In this document: in pieces, positions 24,642 to 32,780 of the stretch
Numbering within the stretch: the first letter of the stretch is position 1
Layout of the letters: the number at the start of each line of letters is the position of its first letter
Assembly: GCA_947588325.1 (NCBI GenBank)
Contig: CANPYH010000002.1
Coordinates: 1-33,307 of the forward strand
Reading direction: 5' to 3'
Source: an uncultured Clostridia bacterium
GTDB taxonomy: Bacteria; Bacillota; Clostridia; Christensenellales; Pumilibacteraceae
Length of the DNA: 33,307 nucleotides
The notes under the pieces: generated by a model
Databases searched by the model: none
The model's input: the letters and a program-made list of their open reading frames with translations, nothing else
Told to the model about the DNA's origin: nothing
Program-made: the position numbers and the translations under genes

Positions 24642-24800
24642 GCGCTTGCTACAAGCGCGTCGCATAGCACCGCTGATGGACGACGAGAAATCGCGGCTTC
24701 TGCTCGGTCATTTACGCTGTTATAGTAAACTCCCTCGCGAAGCCTTGATTTTCGCGCCCCTGAGCGGCACTCTCCGCCGCGCTCGGGTCGGTTCGTTGTT
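24642..24800 (-). repeat. R2 structured dispersed element, long copy c (diverged)
   Basis: On the minus strand this copy shares the R2 landmarks with a and b: AACGAACCGA, a hairpin GCGGC...GTGCCGC, CTCAG, GGGAGTTTACT, GTAAATGAC and ATCAGCGGTGCTATG. The outer stem has a wholly different sequence, yet still pairs: GGCTTC with GAAGCC, and beyond it GAAAATC with GATTTC. The inner GTTTAC/GTAAAT pair is unchanged. The 3' end adds a hairpin GCGCTTG-cta-CAAGCGC (24642-24658). R1 follows at 24864. Confidence 0.65.
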
Positions 24801-24863
24801 AAAAGGTTTCATTGAAGAACAATATCTTTACAGGTTAATTATTTCTTTACGGGTATTTGACAA

Positions 24864-25114
24864 GACAATCCCCTCAGGCGCAACAAGTTGCGCCAGCTCC
24901 CCTCCCCTTATTAAGGGCGGCCACACCTTGCACCTGACTTCTCGCGCTTTTCAATCTTTTGGTCTGGCACAACCTGCTACCCGAGTTTAGGCCATAACCA
25001 ACAATCTTGTAATGAAACAAGTTATGTAACTATATTCCCCGAAAAGCGGGGAACGAATGTGACCGCCCGAAGTCGAGGGGGGCTGTCTGCTGTCAGGCAA
25101 ACTGAGGGGATTGT
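24864..25114. mobile_element. R1 MITE-like element, second complete copy
   Basis: A 251-bp copy with GACAATCCCCTCAG at the left and CTGAGGGGATTGT at the right, plus the same internal order as 308-509: GC hairpin, C run, GGCGGCCAC, a CTTGT...ACAAG palindrome, then the mirror half. It is longer because of an insertion in the left half (24930-24990). No ORF is present. Confidence 0.7.
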
Positions 25115-25202
25115 AACGCACCATACAAAGTTTGTTGCTCAAACACACAAAGTATCACAACCAAAAATTAAACGAAGATTTTTAAGTTTTTTTGGAAAGG
25201 GG

Positions 25203-25250
25203 TTTAAAGGGGGAAACCTTTTTGTTCACAAAAAGGTTTCCCCCTTTAAA
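25203..25250 (-). repeat. R3 hairpin repeat, copy 3
   Basis: Two perfect 21-bp arms (starting TTTAAAGGGGGAAACC) enclose GTTCAC. Read on the minus strand, the arm is followed by the same CCCCTTTCC, A run and AAATCTT tail as R3 copy 1, so orientation is opposite. The arm ends were changed together (TTTAAA instead of TGCA), keeping pairing. Confidence 0.75.
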
Positions 25251-25278
25251 GCACACTTCTACAAAAACACCTGACGAG

Positions 25279-25298
25279 TTATGCACAAGTTATCAACA
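25279..25298 (+). other. Tandem DnaA-box pair B
   Basis: TTATGCACA (25279-25287) and TTATCAACA (25290-25298) lie head to tail at an 11-bp pitch, the same pitch as pairs C and D in the candidate origin. It sits between R3 copy 3 and the end of the M3 peptidase gene. Confidence 0.5.
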
Positions 25299-25343
25299 AT
25301 GATTGCGCGATACCGTACCTTACTATTCTTTGCTAAACTTTGG

Positions 25344-27050
25344 CTATATTTTCGCGTGAATACGGGCGCGGAGCGCACCGAGTAGCTCGTCGATTTTCTT
25401 CGTAGTCTCGGCAAGCGCATTGGGACGCAGCGGGTTTTTAAGCCCCTCGCTCTCGACCAGCTCCCCAAACGGCAACTCCCCGCCCTTCTTAACCAAACGC
25501 ATGTATCGAGCGAAGGCGGAATCGAAGTCGGATTGCGCCTCGAGCAGGAATTGATGCGCCACCGACTGCGAAAGACAGTAGTCTATATAATACATGGGGT
25601 TCTCGTATATGTGCATCTGGTACTGCCAACGCGTCCCTTTTTCGAAATATGGCAAACCCTCGACGGAAAGATATGGACGATAATAGATGTCCAATTTTTT
25701 CCATTCCTCATTGCGTTCGGAAGGGGTCATATCGGGGTGCTCGTAGCAGATCTGCTGGAACTGGTCCACCTCGGCGCCGTAAGGGATAAAGGCCAGCGAC
25801 GAGAGCAGGTGCGCATATCTGTACTCCTTCGCCCGTGCGCCGAAGAACTTATCCATATACTTCCAGGCGAGAAACTCCATTGCCATCGAGTGAATCTCTG
25901 CGACGGACATTGTGCCGAGGTTAAGTTCATAGTCGTGGCCGGGCTTAAACATCTCATAGAAGGCGAGCGCGTGTCCCGCCTCATGCGTGAGTACGTCCAC
26001 GTCGCCGCTTGAGCCGTTGAAGTTGGCGAGTATAAAGGGCTGACCGTAGTCGTCGACCGAGGTGCAATATCCCCCGCCCCACTTCCCCTTTCGCGCGAAC
26101 ACGTCGAAGGCGTCGGCGGCGAGCATAGCGTCTATAAACTCGGCGGTGTCGGCGCCCATGTCGCGGTACATGTCGCGAGCGGCGCGCATCATAGCGGCTG
26201 TGCCTATGGTCGGTTCGGGATTGCCGTTAGCGAAACAGACCTCGTTATCGTACAGCATAATTTTGTCTATGCCGAGAGCGTCGGCGCACTCCCTTCTACG
26301 CGCGGAAACTACGGGCACTACGTCCTTTTTAACGCTATCGCGGAACCGCTCGATCTCCTTGCGGCCGTAGGAATAGCGCCCCATCAGGCAGTCGCCCATC
26401 TCGGCGTAGGAAGCAAACCCCATCTTTTCGGCCATGCGCGCGCGGACCTTAACCAAAGAATCGAACAGCCCGTCGAGCTGCTCGGCGTGCTTTTGCAGTG
26501 TTTTTCCCGCCGTTTCCATCGCTTTTCTGCGCACGGTGCGGTCGGCGTCGTCGAAGTACTTGCGCAGCACGGATAGCGGCATGCTCTCGCCGCAGAAACG
26601 GAAGGTTGTCTCGGACATCAGGCGATCGTACTCGGTTATCAGGCGGTTTTCCTCGGCAAGGTCGGCGACTATGCGCTCGTCGGTTACGCGTAGCGCCGTT
26701 TCGTACACCTTCGCGACGTTGGGGTTCATCAGTTCCAGCGCTTGAGGAAGGTGCGGGTTATGCAAAAACGCGCGGTTAGTCTCGATCGCGGCGGCTGACA
26801 GGCGGGGCAGATTGGCGTCGTAGTACTCCTTTTCGCGCAGGTAGTAGGCGTCTTGGGTGTTCAGGGTGAAGCGGATGTTGCACAGCGAGACCATAGTCTG
26901 GATGTGTTTGCTGCGCACTATCCCCTCTTTGCGTATCTCCGCCATATCGCGTCCGTTTGGCGCGCGGCGCATTCTCTCCGCCAGCTGGCGGAAGTACCGA
27001 CATTCGGCGTCGATATCGATTCGCTCGTATTTCATTTCGCTTATCTTCAT
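25344..27050 (-). CDS. M3-family oligoendopeptidase (PepF-like)
   Basis: The 568-residue product has no signal peptide and belongs to the M3 metallopeptidases: LTHEAGHALAFYE holds the HExxH zinc motif near residue 365, and SVAEIHSMAMEFLAW 25 residues later gives the third ligand. It probably degrades short peptides in the cytosol. The start at 27048-27050 (MKISEM) lies about eight bases from a TACAAT -10, so the transcript may be leaderless; a start at 27035 (MKYERIDI) with weak SD AAGATAAG is the alternative. A distantly related secreted paralogue is at 13463-15154. Confidence 0.92.
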   Translation of the reverse strand: MKISEMKYERIDIDAECRYFRQLAERMRRAPNGRDMAEIRKEGIVRSKHIQTMVSLCNIRFTLNTQDAYYLREKEYYDANLPRLSAAAIETNRAFLHNPHLPQALELMNPNVAKVYETALRVTDERIVADLAEENRLITEYDRLMSETTFRFCGESMPLSVLRKYFDDADRTVRRKAMETAGKTLQKHAEQLDGLFDSLVKVRARMAEKMGFASYAEMGDCLMGRYSYGRKEIERFRDSVKKDVVPVVSARRRECADALGIDKIMLYDNEVCFANGNPEPTIGTAAMMRAARDMYRDMGADTAEFIDAMLAADAFDVFARKGKWGGGYCTSVDDYGQPFILANFNGSSGDVDVLTHEAGHALAFYEMFKPGHDYELNLGTMSVAEIHSMAMEFLAWKYMDKFFGARAKEYRYAHLLSSLAFIPYGAEVDQFQQICYEHPDMTPSERNEEWKKLDIYYRPYLSVEGLPYFEKGTRWQYQMHIYENPMYYIDYCLSQSVAHQFLLEAQSDFDSAFARYMRLVKKGGELPFGELVESEGLKNPLRPNALAETTKKIDELLGALRARIHAKI

Positions 27051-27057
27051 GTTTGTA

Positions 27058-27086
27058 ATTGTACTCCCCCTTGCGCCTTTTGTCAA
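27058..27086 (-). promoter_or_regulatory. Promoter of the M3 oligoendopeptidase gene, possibly leaderless
   Basis: On the minus strand, a perfect TTGACA (27081-27086), a 17-base spacer and TACAAT (27058-27063). Seven bases after the -10 is the A of the ATG at 27050 or the base before it. Confidence 0.65.
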
Positions 27087-27099
27087 GACGTGTAATGCG

Positions 27100-27860
27100 A
27101 GGAATTTTGCAAGAGTGCGCGAAATTGTTGTGTTGTTGTGCCGTGTAGGAGATGCGGTGGCAGCGTGATAGGGCGGTTGGGTTAGCTCTTTGGCAAGGTG
27201 CGGTGGTGTTAGTGTTGGGTTAGGTGCGGTTGGGTTATGTGGAGATTTGGGGCGATGTTAAATAAATATCTTTTCGGTTTGCGTTGGAGCATGTACCGAG
27301 CAAAGTACGACGCGTTGTTGCGAGGGTGCAGGAGAGATTGGGGCGGGTTTGTTCTTGTGCGAGCAATTCGCGCGAATATGTGCAATCAGTGCCGGAGAGG
27401 TTAGTTTGGGTTGTGCGGGAGATTTTGGGCGATGACAGTGTTAGTTGGGTTAGTGGGTTGAGCTTGTCGGACAGTCAATGTGCGAGGTTGTGTCGCAAGT
27501 TGTATTTGGTTTGTACAGTAAGTACATATAGCCGTCGGAGCAAATAGTGTTTTGATTGCGCGACAACTCGTCTCGGGAAGGGCGAGGGATCGCCGTAATA
27601 ATAATTCGGTTAGCGGTTGCATATGTGCGTGGCTGCGATGTAGCTTGTCTGCCTGGCCGCAAGCATTGTTATTTTTGTGTGCGTCCTGTTACGGCTGTAG
27701 TTGATTTGCGAATTGGGAGAAAGCTGCAGTGGCAATACGTTCGGAATCGCTGCGGTATGTTTATTATCAACGATTACGGCGGGCATATCGACATGGTAAA
27801 TTATTGTCCGATTATTTTCGACAGAAAATAACATTTTGCCCACATTTTTATAACTTAAAT
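27100..27860. other. Gene-free G/T-rich stretch left of the candidate origin
   Basis: No convincing gene is present on either strand. The plus strand is rich in G and T up to about 27550. Three loose copies of a GAGATTTGGGGCGATG-like phrase occur (27242, 27334, 27419) about 85-92 bp apart. From 27550 to 27840 composition becomes mixed. Confidence 0.4.
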
Positions 27861-27866
27861 TAAGAG

Positions 27867-28101
27867 TTATCCACAAGTTATCAACAGATATTATAATGAT
27901 ATCTATTTGCTATTATATCATTATGATATCATTATGCAAGATATTAAATCATAACAATCAAGTTATGAAGTAATATGTATCGCAAAATTTTGGGGCGAAC
28001 TCTAAAAACAAGAAGTACGACTCGGGATAATTATATGGAGACAATAAGCGGCATAGATGGGAAGCGCTTGAGGCCAAGCGTTGTTGATAATTTGTGGATA
28101 A
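27867..28101. other. Candidate chromosomal origin oriC: convergent DnaA-box pairs C and D around AT-rich repeats
   Basis: Pair C (+) is TTATCCACA (27867-27875) and TTATCAACA (27878-27886). Pair D (-) is TTATCCACA (28093-28101) and TTATCAACA (28082-28090). Both have an 11-bp pitch and point toward each other across 195 AT-rich bases. Between them are an inverted pair ATAATGATAT/ATATCATTAT (27893-27924), an 11-bp perfect tandem ATATCATTATG (27915-27936), and GATATTAAATCATAAC with an inverted GTTATGA (27940-27968). This is the expected layout of a bacterial origin: DnaA boxes beside an unwinding region. dnaA is not in the window. Confidence 0.6.
27940..27968 (+). repeat. Motif-20 copy 1, with inverted half-site
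   Basis: GATATTAAATCATAAC is followed six bases later by GTTATGA, so the TCATAAC core forms a short inverted pair. The motif recurs around parB. Confidence 0.6.
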
Positions 28102-28469
28102 CTCGAAAAGTAAATTTATGAAAATCTATAAAAAACGGCAGAAGAGCAAATTATATGTTAAAAATATACGTAAAAACTATTATATATGTTAAATTAACAT
28201 CGTCATGTCGCCGAATTGTCCTCGGTTGTTTTGATATTTATTAAAATCTATCGCATTTATTTTTGTTTTTGTTAAATTCTCGCCGTTTTATTTGCTTTTT
28301 TACTGAATTTTCCTCGGTTTTTAACGAAATTTCCCCAAATCCTATATATCCTTTACGTTTGTTCGCAAGATCCTTTGATCTTTTGCGTCCAGAGTGGGTA
28401 TTTTGTTCTACTGATTATTGAATTTTTCCGCGGAAATTATGAAATTTTTTTCGCAGTTTTTGAAATTAT

Positions 28470-28485
28470 GTTATGATTTAATAAT
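28470..28485 (-). repeat. Motif-20 copy 2 (partial)
   Basis: On the minus strand it reads ATTATTAAATCATAAC, matching the first part of GATATTAAATCATAACTTTG. Confidence 0.45.
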
Positions 28486-28680
28486 TAAGATTTATAGTAA
28501 TTCCATCCTTTGTGATCTCGCCGTGTTTTGCGCTTGTATCTTCAGTGCCCGCTTGTAACGCACTCATAATCCTTCCTTCCGAAGAATGATTTTGCCTTAT
28601 GAGTACTCCAAGAAATGCCGTTTTTACGCCGAATTTTTCCTTGTTTTGCCGCGCATTTTTTCAATTTTATTTTCCCGAGA

Positions 28681-28704
28681 CAAATAAAGTTATGATATAA
28701 TATC
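28681..28704 (-). repeat. Motif-20 copy 3
   Basis: On the minus strand it reads GATATTATATCATAACTTTA then TTTG. The ending ATCATAACTTTATTTG is shared exactly with the copy at 31544-31567. Confidence 0.65.
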
Positions 28705-28895
28705 AGTATATCATTTATCCCAATGCGCCGCCTGCTAATTTTGCGATTTTCTTGAATTTAATCAGCTTTTTATGTCCTGATTCCTACTTGTGCGTGGTCT
28801 TTGGCTCACCGTATGTCTTTATGCATATTTCCGTTGTCGTCGATTTCCTTTTGTTGAAAATATTCCTTATCTCTTGCGACTTGCTTTCCTTCGGT

Positions 28896-28911
28896 TGTTT
28901 CACGTGAAACA
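28896..28911. promoter_or_regulatory. parS: parS centromere site 1
   Basis: A perfect TGTTTCACGTGAAACA palindrome, the consensus ParB (Spo0J) binding site of Bacillota. It lies 1.5 kb from parB and about 0.8 kb from the oriC candidate. Confidence 0.95.
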
Positions 28912-29142
28912 TTTATAATTATTTGCGGGCATATTGTTGCTTTACTTTTACGGAACATCGTGACGAGAAGCAATTGAGAAGTCGCTTCAATATCAAATGC
29001 TCTCAATAAGCATTAAGATTACTCGGCAGTTACCCGAAAAGCGATCACGGTCGGCGATTGGCAATGATTATAAGCCTGTTATTTATCGTTCCGTTTCGAA
29101 TTTGCCTTGGCAAGCGGTTTTGTCTTTGCGCTAATTTGTAAT

Positions 29143-29158
29143 TGTTTCACGTGAAACA
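29143..29158. promoter_or_regulatory. parS: parS centromere site 2
   Basis: A second perfect TGTTTCACGTGAAACA, 247 bp after the first. Two close sites support a ParB loading centre here. Confidence 0.95.
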
Positions 29159-29159
29159 A

Positions 29160-30404
29160 ATTCCGACTTGTTGTTGATGTGATAGCTGGACTTGGCAAAA
29201 TTGAATCTCCAACCGCGTCAAAAGATCTATGGGGGTTAAAAAAATAAATTATTTTGTGGGAAATATCCTTGATCAATCATTGAGTTTGGCGTTAACTCGG
29301 GGTTTCAATATCTTTTACAAAGTTGTTAACAAGTTCCAAAATAAATAATTGCGGAGCTGTGCAACAAGGCGAGCGCAGGTATAAGTTCGCGGTTTCGAAA
29401 CGACACAGTCGCGTTATCTGAGCGACGGCAAAAAATAGTGCCAAGGTAGTCGCGCCATAGTTACCGATTAAAACGGAAGTATGCTCAGTCGATATGATGA
29501 GTAAAATAATTTTGGACTGCCTTGCGCGAGAGGGATTATCGGTAGACGTTGGCGTATTTACTTGTTCTGGGCTGCGGCGAAATCCGCGTGTTTCTCTCCT
29601 GAACACTCTATATTGTCCTTTTATCCGCGGTGCCTGATCGGATGTTTACGTTTCTAATGTGTTTTTTGCCCTAACATCGCGTAGCGCAACATCTTGCGTT
29701 GTTTCTTTCGCCGTATAGCTTCGCGCCACCGATTGCGTTCAGATCGTTTCACGGTTTATTTTCACTCGCGCACGCTGCATGCAAAAAGCCGTTCGGGCTG
29801 TTGGCCTCGGACGACTTTCGGTTATTTGTATTTAATTAGTGGTGTATGCTGCTAATAATTTAGTCACAATTGAATAGCTAAAGTGCCGACGGCGCTGATG
29901 CTTCTACCGCTTGGCCAACATCGCAACAGTAGTCGGAGTTTAATTGTCTCTCCGACCTCGAAAGGGAACAGTATATGTTGCCCGCACAAAGCGCTACCTT
30001 GAGAGATATCAAACTTCCGACTGACTATCGGGCAAAACTTTACAGGCACAACACACATTGCGGCGAATAAACGCAAGGCACCAAGAAACGACGGCAGCAA
30101 CAGCGCTATCGTATAGCGCCAATCTGCGAACCTCGCCGCCAAGTCTCTCCGCAAAATGAACCTGGGTGGTATCCGCAGGGATAACGGCTTACAAGCACGA
30201 TTCCGAGTGCGCGCTTTTCGAGGCGTCGACTTGCGGGATTAAACCAAAACCTTTTGGCGAATCTGCCCAACCGCTCACCGCACCTCGGGCGATTGCTTAA
30301 ATCCCGCGCCGCGCCACTGCCCGCGTGCGTAACCACCGACACCGCACCACTGCCTACCTACATAATCCACACCGCACCTCGGCGCGCCTGTTAAACCCAA
30401 ACGC
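29160..30404. other. Gene-free stretch between parS and parB
   Basis: No ORF here looks like a real gene: the longest candidates are short, lack an SD, and have no recognisable family features. The plus strand becomes clearly C- and A-rich from about 29.9 to 30.4 kb, opposite to the G/T-rich flank at 27.1-27.5 kb. A small hairpin lies near 30105. Nothing else is recognised. Confidence 0.4.
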
Positions 30405-31268
30405 TTACTTTTTCTTGCTCTTCTCGAGGATTTCGAGCAATTCGTGCAAGCGGTTCAGGTCGTCGGTGGAGTAGTAGTCGATATAAATTCTACCCTTGCG
30501 GTCATTGCCGTACACCGAGACCTTGGTCGCAAACACGCGCTGCATGCGCTCGACCATATCTTTAAGCTCGAGGGAAGGCTCGGGCGGTTTAGGCTTCGAG
30601 GCAGGGGGCGCGGTAAGCGCCTTAACAATCTTTTCAAGCTCACGAACGGTAATCTTGCCGCCGACAGCCTTTTTAGCCAGCTCGAGTTGCTTCTCGTCGG
30701 AAATGCCCACCAGGCACCGCGCGTGACCTTCGGACAGCTTGCCCGCCGCGACAAGATCGATAACGGGTGCGGAGAGGGTAAGCAGACGGAGCGTGTTGGC
30801 GACAGAGGGGCGCGACTTGCCGATTCTGTCCGCGACTTGCTCCTGAGTATATGAGTAGTCAGTCATCAGCTGTTTAATCGCCGCAGCCACCTCGATGGGG
30901 TTAAGGTCCTCGCGTTGCAGGTTTTCGATCAGGGAGATCTCCTTGATTTCCTTCTCCGAGTAGTCGCGTACTATCGCGGGAATGGTCGAAAGCCCCGCCT
31001 TCTTTGCTGCGCGCCATCGACGCTCTCCGGCTATAATCATGTAGCCGTCGCCGCGCTTAACAAGGATAATGGGGGAGATAACGCCGTGCACGCGAATGCT
31101 GTTAGCGAGTTCGAGCAGCGCCGCCTCGTCGAAAGACTTGCGGGGCTGGTTCTCGTTAGGTCGGATTTGCGCGATGGGGATCTCCTTAGCGGTGTTATCG
31201 TCGTCGTCCAGGGTCAAGTCTCCGAAAAGGGCGCCCAGACCCTTTCCTAAACCGTGTTTAACTGCCAT
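30405..31268 (-). CDS. parB: Chromosome-partitioning protein ParB (Spo0J)
   Basis: The 287-residue product is a complete ParB: GKGLGALFGD near the N-terminus, IPIAQIRPNENQPRKSFDE, the CTP-binding GERRWRAAK box, the helix-turn-helix YTQEQVADRIGKSRPSVANTLRLL that reads parS, and a C-terminal dimerisation domain (residues about 230-287). It binds parS, loads as a CTP-gated clamp and spreads along DNA to help segregate origins and recruit SMC. It has its own promoter (31291-31320), and no parA/soj precedes it, although the two are normally adjacent. Noc is less likely, because perfect parS sites are present. Confidence 0.96.
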   Translation of the reverse strand: MAVKHGLGKGLGALFGDLTLDDDDNTAKEIPIAQIRPNENQPRKSFDEAALLELANSIRVHGVISPIILVKRGDGYMIIAGERRWRAAKKAGLSTIPAIVRDYSEKEIKEISLIENLQREDLNPIEVAAAIKQLMTDYSYTQEQVADRIGKSRPSVANTLRLLTLSAPVIDLVAAGKLSEGHARCLVGISDEKQLELAKKAVGGKITVRELEKIVKALTAPPASKPKPPEPSLELKDMVERMQRVFATKVSVYGNDRKGRIYIDYYSTDDLNRLHELLEILEKSKKK

Positions 31269-31290
31269 ATGTCATCCTCCGTTTTTATTT

Positions 31291-31320
31291 ATTATAGTAT
31301 GCGCCCGTGCGTTTTGTCAA
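31291..31320 (-). promoter_or_regulatory. parB promoter
   Basis: On the minus strand, a perfect TTGACA (31315-31320), an 18-base spacer and a perfect TATAAT (31291-31296). The leader is about 16 bases and contains the SD GGAGGATGAC. Confidence 0.85.
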
Positions 31321-31367
31321 GATGTAGCGCGGAAATTCCCCGATTTTTTCTCTGGGCAAGTATGGTA

Positions 31368-31387
31368 ATTATTAACTCATAACTTTG
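31368..31387 (+). repeat. Motif-20 copy 4 (diverged)
   Basis: ATTATTAACTCATAACTTTG, just upstream of the parB promoter; a diverged copy of GATATTAAATCATAACTTTG. Confidence 0.5.
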
Positions 31388-31397
31388 TGCGTTTCAC

Positions 31398-31449
31398 CCA
31401 AGCTTCTTTCCCCCCGCGTTGTGCGCTTTTACGCGCTGTCGCTTGGGTC
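31398..31449. other. Long-range hairpin ACCCAAGC/GCTTGGGT
   Basis: Eight-base arms enclose about 35 bases that contain further GC-rich inverted bits (GCGC...GCGC). It has no T tail. It may be structured RNA or chance. Confidence 0.3.
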
Positions 31450-31543
31450 GTCAGGGGGAACAAGCGCGAGAGGGTCGGGTAGATGCGAGTTTGCGGGCCG
31501 CGGGGAACAGACAAACTGCAAAAAGAGGTGAAAGAGCCGCATA

Positions 31544-31567
31544 GATATGATATCATAACTTTATTTG
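31544..31567 (+). repeat. Motif-20 copy 5
   Basis: GATATGATATCATAACTTTA then TTTG; the last 16 bases match the reverse-strand copy at 28681-28704 exactly. Confidence 0.65.
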
Positions 31568-31569
31568 TA

Positions 31570-31955
31570 AAGGGAGTGGAATAACAGGGTGTTATACGAG
31601 GTCATTTAGCGGGGTGACATAATGCTCGCGGCGCGCGGAGGATCTTATGCGTGGGTGGTCGAGGATCGAGGGTTTTTCGCTGCGAAGAAGTCGTTTCGGC
31701 GCGCGGCAGAATCAATACAGAAGTAGACGGTATGGCGGGTTTTGCATTGCGGGTGAAGGGTGGAGAGACAGAGCGCGTGTGTGGCGGTTGGTGGGTTTTT
31801 CGAGTCGGCGCGGAAAGGCGGAGACGGAACACGGAGGAGCGAGTTTTCGCACACTTGCCATAGCTGCGCGGATTGGCTTGGCGGCAAAGTTTTTCAGAGG
31901 GCATACAGGTATGCGAGTATGTTTTACGTGTGCCTTGCGTTTAGCGAACAATTGG
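31570..31955. other. Gene-free G-rich stretch
   Basis: No gene is recognised. Short frames lack SD sites and family features. It is G- and purine-rich on the plus strand. Its right end carries a partial, diverged copy of the 95-bp unit that follows. Confidence 0.4.
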
Positions 31956-32145
31956 CGACGAACAGATTATTACTGTTCTGCGGGCTGGTGGTTTATAAAG
32001 GGTAGAGTGAGGATATTGTTTACGCACGCCTTGCGTTTGCGATCGATTGACGACGAACAGATTATTACTGTTCTGCGGGCCGGTAGTTTATAAGGGGTGG
32101 AGTGAGGATATTGTTTACGCACGCCTTGATTTTGTTGTTGAGTGG
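31956..32145 (+). repeat. Tandem repeat of a 95-bp unit (two copies, plus a partial one upstream)
   Basis: Units begin at 31956 and 32051 and are nearly identical. Each starts with an inverted repeat GAACAG-attatta-CTGTTC, followed by a TTTATAA..GGGT.GAGTGAGGATATTG block and a TTTACGCACGCCTTG block. About 30 bases at 31920-31950 resemble the unit's end. No reading frame is kept across the units. Confidence 0.75.
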
Positions 32146-32214
32146 AATTTTCGATCACATTCAAATCGTTCGCACAGTGTCCGACAACGCGCCAACAGGA
32201 AAAATAAGGACAAA

Positions 32215-32240
32215 GGTATGAAATCATAACTTTGTATATT
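32215..32240 (+). repeat. Motif-20 copy 6
   Basis: GGTATGAAATCATAACTTTG followed by TATATT. Confidence 0.6.
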
Positions 32241-32261
32241 GGAGAGCAGAAAATAGAGGGG

Positions 32262-32475
32262 TGTTTATATATAGATATTAAGGTTTGCACATTGGTGGTC
32301 AGCAAATATGGCGGTAGAATGGAAAATCAAGATATGGTGGGGTTGATCGGCGGGGTAAAGCGCGGGTGTTTGTGCGTGCGTGGCACGTGGCGCAGGGTTG
32401 AGTCTGCGTAGAGATAATAAAAAGGGCGATAGATAATACATAGATATTAAATCATAACTTTGAACATTAGAGATT
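32262..32475 (+). repeat. Direct duplication, first copy
   Basis: The core (32331-32473, from GATATGGTGGGGTTGATCGG to the CATTAG after motif-20) recurs almost unchanged about 303-305 bp later. It carries a TTTATATATAGATATT phrase at its left and motif-20 (GATATTAAATCATAACTTTG, 32443-32462) near its right. No gene is seen inside. Confidence 0.75.
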
Positions 32476-32569
32476 GTGAACAATAAAGAATGGGTGGAAT
32501 TTGTGTAGTAATCTTTTGTGATAGAAGGGGAGACATGAAGCGAGCATTTGTTTAGATTAGGGGGATCTT

Positions 32570-32780
32570 TTAGTGGGATATTAGGGGCTTGCAAATCAGG
32601 AGTTAGTGGATATAACCATGAGGGTGGAAAACCAAGACATGGTGGGGTTGATCGGCAGGGTAAAGCGCGGGTATTTGTGCGTGCGTGGCACGTGGCGCAG
32701 GGTTGAGTCTGCGTAGAGATAATAAAAAGGGCGATAGATAACACATAGATATTAAATCATAACTTTGAACATTAGGGACG
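32570..32780 (+). repeat. Direct duplication, second copy
   Basis: The second copy of the duplicated unit; core 32634-32778 with a perfect motif-20 at 32748-32767. The sequence left of the core is more diverged. A TTGTTTATATATAGAT phrase follows twice (32804, 32828). Confidence 0.75.

Larger units (their letters stand above)
28105..28890. other. AT-rich gene-free stretch between oriC candidate and parS
   Basis: No gene is present. It has poly-T and poly-A tracts and two reverse-strand copies of motif-20 (28470-28485, 28681-28704). A hairpin with arms ACTCATAA and TTATGAGT lies at 28562-28604. Nothing else is recognised. Confidence 0.45.

Noticed and set aside
27284-27876. Short frames on both strands left of the candidate origin
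   Set aside because: No SD, biased low-complexity composition and no family-like motifs; treated as noncoding.
30155-30195. A phrase resembling 23S rRNA (GGGATAACGGCTTA)
   Set aside because: The neighbouring bases do not match the conserved rRNA flanks, so the likeness is chance.
29864-30342. Two overlapping minus-strand frames of 78 and 96 residues
   Set aside because: They have no SD and no recognisable motifs, and they lie in a compositionally skewed gap; a real gene cannot be supported.
31602-32093. Overlapping frames of 80-148 residues on both strands right of parB
   Set aside because: They cross the 95-bp tandem units in different frames, lack SD sites and resemble no family.
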